A stretch of DNA of 64,000 bases from Arthrobacter sp. C2 (GTDB lineage Bacteria; Actinomycetota; Actinomycetes; Actinomycetales; Micrococcaceae): the NCBI GenBank assembly GCA_024207135.1, contig CP042428.1, forward strand, positions 1,302,001-1,366,000, given 5' to 3'. Below the pieces are notes generated by a model. It did no database searches and was not told the origin of the DNA. It saw only the letters and a program-made list of their open reading frames with translations. Below, piece after piece: positions 62,394 to 64,000 of the stretch; within the stretch, counting starts at the first letter, position 1; each line of letters starts with the position of its first letter. The translations under genes were made by a program, and so were the position numbers.

Positions 62394-63719
62394 GTGACTA
62401 CTCAAGACGGGGACGACGCAGTGCCTCCGGAAGCAACCGGCGGCCACGGGACCGCGCCCGGAGCCGACGGCCCCCAATCCCCGGGAACCCCGGGCACCGG
62501 GGACGTTTCCCGGGACGACACCCCGATTCAGGCACCGCCGGCGGGCCCGCGGCGGTGGTGGCGCCGTCTGCTGGGCACCGCGCAGCAGACGCTCGATGCC
62601 CGGATCAAGCCGCCGGCGAACTTCGGTTTCCCCCCCGAGCCGAAGCACGAGGCAGGCACGGGCATTCCGGGGGCGGATGTTTCCCCGGCCACCAACCCGA
62701 TCGCCTTCGGATTCCTGTTCACGGTCGGCGTGGGACTGGCCCTGCTGGGCTTCTTCCTGCTGACCAACGTGGGTTCGCTGGTCATCTGGATCGCCATCGC
62801 CCTGTTCATTGCCCTGGGACTGGACCCGGTCGTGCGCTTCCTGGTGTCGCACGGGACCTCGCGGACCGTCGGGGTGCTGGTCACGATGCTGGCCCTGCTG
62901 GGCGTGGCCGCCGGGTTCATCGGCAGCATCATCCCCACACTCACCTCGCAGACGGCCCAGTTCATCGAGCGCGCCCCAAAGCTGGTCGACGACTTCCTGA
63001 AGTCCGAGCTTTTTGTCACCCTCGATGCGCAGTACCACGTCTCGGACCGAATCAGCCAGGAGATCGGGAAGTTCTTCTCCGACACCGGTGCCGTGGGCGG
63101 GATCTTCGGCGGCGTGCTGGGCGTGGGCAGCGTCATCGCCCAGGGCATGTTCGGCGTGCTGATCGTGCTGGTGCTGGCCATCTACTTCCTGGCCTCGCTG
63201 CCGGCGATGAAGTCCTTCTTCTACCGCATGGCCCCGCGCTCGCGCCGGGCACGGGTCGAGGAGCTGGGCGACACCATCACCCGGTCGGTGGGCAACTACG
63301 TCATGGGCCAGGCGTTCGTGGCACTGCTCAATGCCACCGTTGCACTGATCCTGATGAGCATCCTCGGGGTGCCCTTTGCCGCGCTGCTGACCCTGCTCGT
63401 TGCCATGCTGGCGTTCATCCCGCTGGTCGGCGCGGTGATCGCAGGAATCCTGGTGTCCCTGATCTCGCTGACCCTGGGGTGGCAGACCACCGCCATCTAC
63501 GCGATCTGCTACTTCGGGTACCTGCAGATCGAGGCGTACTTCGTCTCCCCGCGCGTGATGCAGAAGGCCGTCTCGGTCCCCGGGGCGGTGGCAGTGATCT
63601 CGGTGATCGCCGGCGGCTCGCTGCTGGGGGTCATCGGCGCACTGATGGCGATTCCCCTGGCCGCGGCGATCATGCTGATCCTGCGCGAGGTCTTCATCGC
63701 CCGCCAGGACAACCGCTAG
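62394..63719 (+). CDS. AI-2E family (PerM-type) transporter
   Basis: A 441-residue protein with a Pro/Gly-rich cytoplasmic N-terminus (about 100 residues) and eight hydrophobic segments. The family pattern is FLLTNVGSLVIWIAIALFIALGLDPVVRFL (shown as WIAIALFIALGLDPVVRFL), GVLVTMLALLGVAAGFIGSI, the amphipathic TSQTAQFIERAPKLVDDFL, and near the end AFIPLVGAVIAGILVSLISL and YLQIEAYFVSPRVMQKAVSV. Members export small molecules; the substrate is unknown. GTG 62394 has TAAGCT exactly seven bases upstream, again a leaderless layout. Confidence 0.85.
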   Translation: MTTQDGDDAVPPEATGGHGTAPGADGPQSPGTPGTGDVSRDDTPIQAPPAGPRRWWRRLLGTAQQTLDARIKPPANFGFPPEPKHEAGTGIPGADVSPATNPIAFGFLFTVGVGLALLGFFLLTNVGSLVIWIAIALFIALGLDPVVRFLVSHGTSRTVGVLVTMLALLGVAAGFIGSIIPTLTSQTAQFIERAPKLVDDFLKSELFVTLDAQYHVSDRISQEIGKFFSDTGAVGGIFGGVLGVGSVIAQGMFGVLIVLVLAIYFLASLPAMKSFFYRMAPRSRRARVEELGDTITRSVGNYVMGQAFVALLNATVALILMSILGVPFAALLTLLVAMLAFIPLVGAVIAGILVSLISLTLGWQTTAIYAICYFGYLQIEAYFVSPRVMQKAVSVPGAVAVISVIAGGSLLGVIGALMAIPLAAAIMLILREVFIARQDNR

Positions 63720-63752
63720 GGTCTTCCGGGCCCGCCGGCCGCCGGCGCCGGC

Positions 63753-64000
63753 CTAGTACCGGTAGGAGCGTGATTCCCAGCACTTGGGGTGCCAATGGCG
63801 CCGCGCCGCGGCCGAGGCGTCGTCGCCGGACCAGTGGTCCGCCCGCCACGCCACCAGGTGCTCGGTCCCCGGGGAGATGAAGCGCCCGCAACCCGGGCAC
63901 TTGTAGGTCTTGGACGCGCCGACGGCCGAAATCCGCCGCACGTGCCATTGCCCGTCCGGCGCGTCCTGCAGGCGCTGGACCCCGTAGCGCGCCTTTTCCA
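63753..64000 (-). CDS. Zinc-ribbon-like protein, C-terminal part
   Basis: The reverse strand is open from the window edge to the stop at 63753, at least 82 residues. It contains DAPDGQWHVRRISAVGASKTY, shown as GQWHVRRISAVGASKTY, then KCPGCGRFISPGTEHLVAW and RRHWHPKCWESRSYRY, so CxxC and HxxxC pairs likely bind zinc. This matches a small actinobacterial family often annotated as ATP/GTP-binding. The true start lies outside the window; a GTG at 63941 is internal. Confidence 0.65.
   Translation of the reverse strand, partial: EKARYGVQRLQDAPDGQWHVRRISAVGASKTYKCPGCGRFISPGTEHLVAWRADHWSGDDASAAARRHWHPKCWESRSYRY

Overview
The window is high-GC actinobacterial chromosome, most like the Micrococcaceae (Arthrobacter/Paeniglutamicibacter group). 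The support is the GC- and codon-biased sequence, the actinobacterial gene order clpS–DUF2017–murI–MBL hydrolase–rph–rdgB, the lineage-typical DUF3039 and DUF6458 proteins, and many genes with a TAnnnT -10 element 6-7 nt before the start codon (leaderless-type starts). I could run no database search, so names rest on motifs read from the translations. I recognised no rRNA, tRNA, intact insertion sequence, prophage or CRISPR array.

Layout. 0-9 kb: GAP-family membrane protein, two phosphoribosyltransferase paralogues, two MFS carriers, a GlsB-type stress membrane protein, an ABC-F ATPase behind a tiny leader peptide and a possible attenuator, and a META-type lipoprotein. 7.5-12.2 kb: an aromatic-hydroxylation block (MHS transporter, HpaB-type monooxygenase, flavin reductase, divergent IclR regulator) with clear palindromic operators. 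12.2-25.4 kb: MFS carrier, sbcCD, a degenerate ADP-ribosylglycohydrolase-like gene followed by a rhomboid/aminoacyl-lipid synthase fusion, an exonuclease-BRCT protein, a GntR(YtrA)-ABC operon with a readable promoter/operator, and DedA. 26-33.8 kb: a sugar or glycoside uptake and catabolism locus (ATPase, permease, binding lipoprotein and Gfo/Idh oxidoreductase, divergent from a ROK regulator and a TIM-barrel isomerase). The ROK gene carries a frameshift. A cupin and aconitase follow.

37-43.7 kb is compositionally different: locally much lower GC, long non-coding gaps, small secreted or membrane proteins, an ECF sigma/anti-sigma-like pair, a trypsin-like protease and at least two copies of a ~65 bp non-coding repeat. 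It looks like an accessory island.

43.7-64 kb returns to core content: DUF4259, metallophosphoesterase, the rdgB-rph-MBL-murI-DUF2017-clpS block, nicotinate phosphoribosyltransferase plus nicotinamidase (NAD salvage), a DEAH helicase with DUF3039, an ABC exporter pair, a CnoX/YbbN-like Trx-TPR protein, a ChaA-type antiporter, a large exported/membrane protein and an AI-2E-type permease. Strong hairpins separate many of the transcription units.
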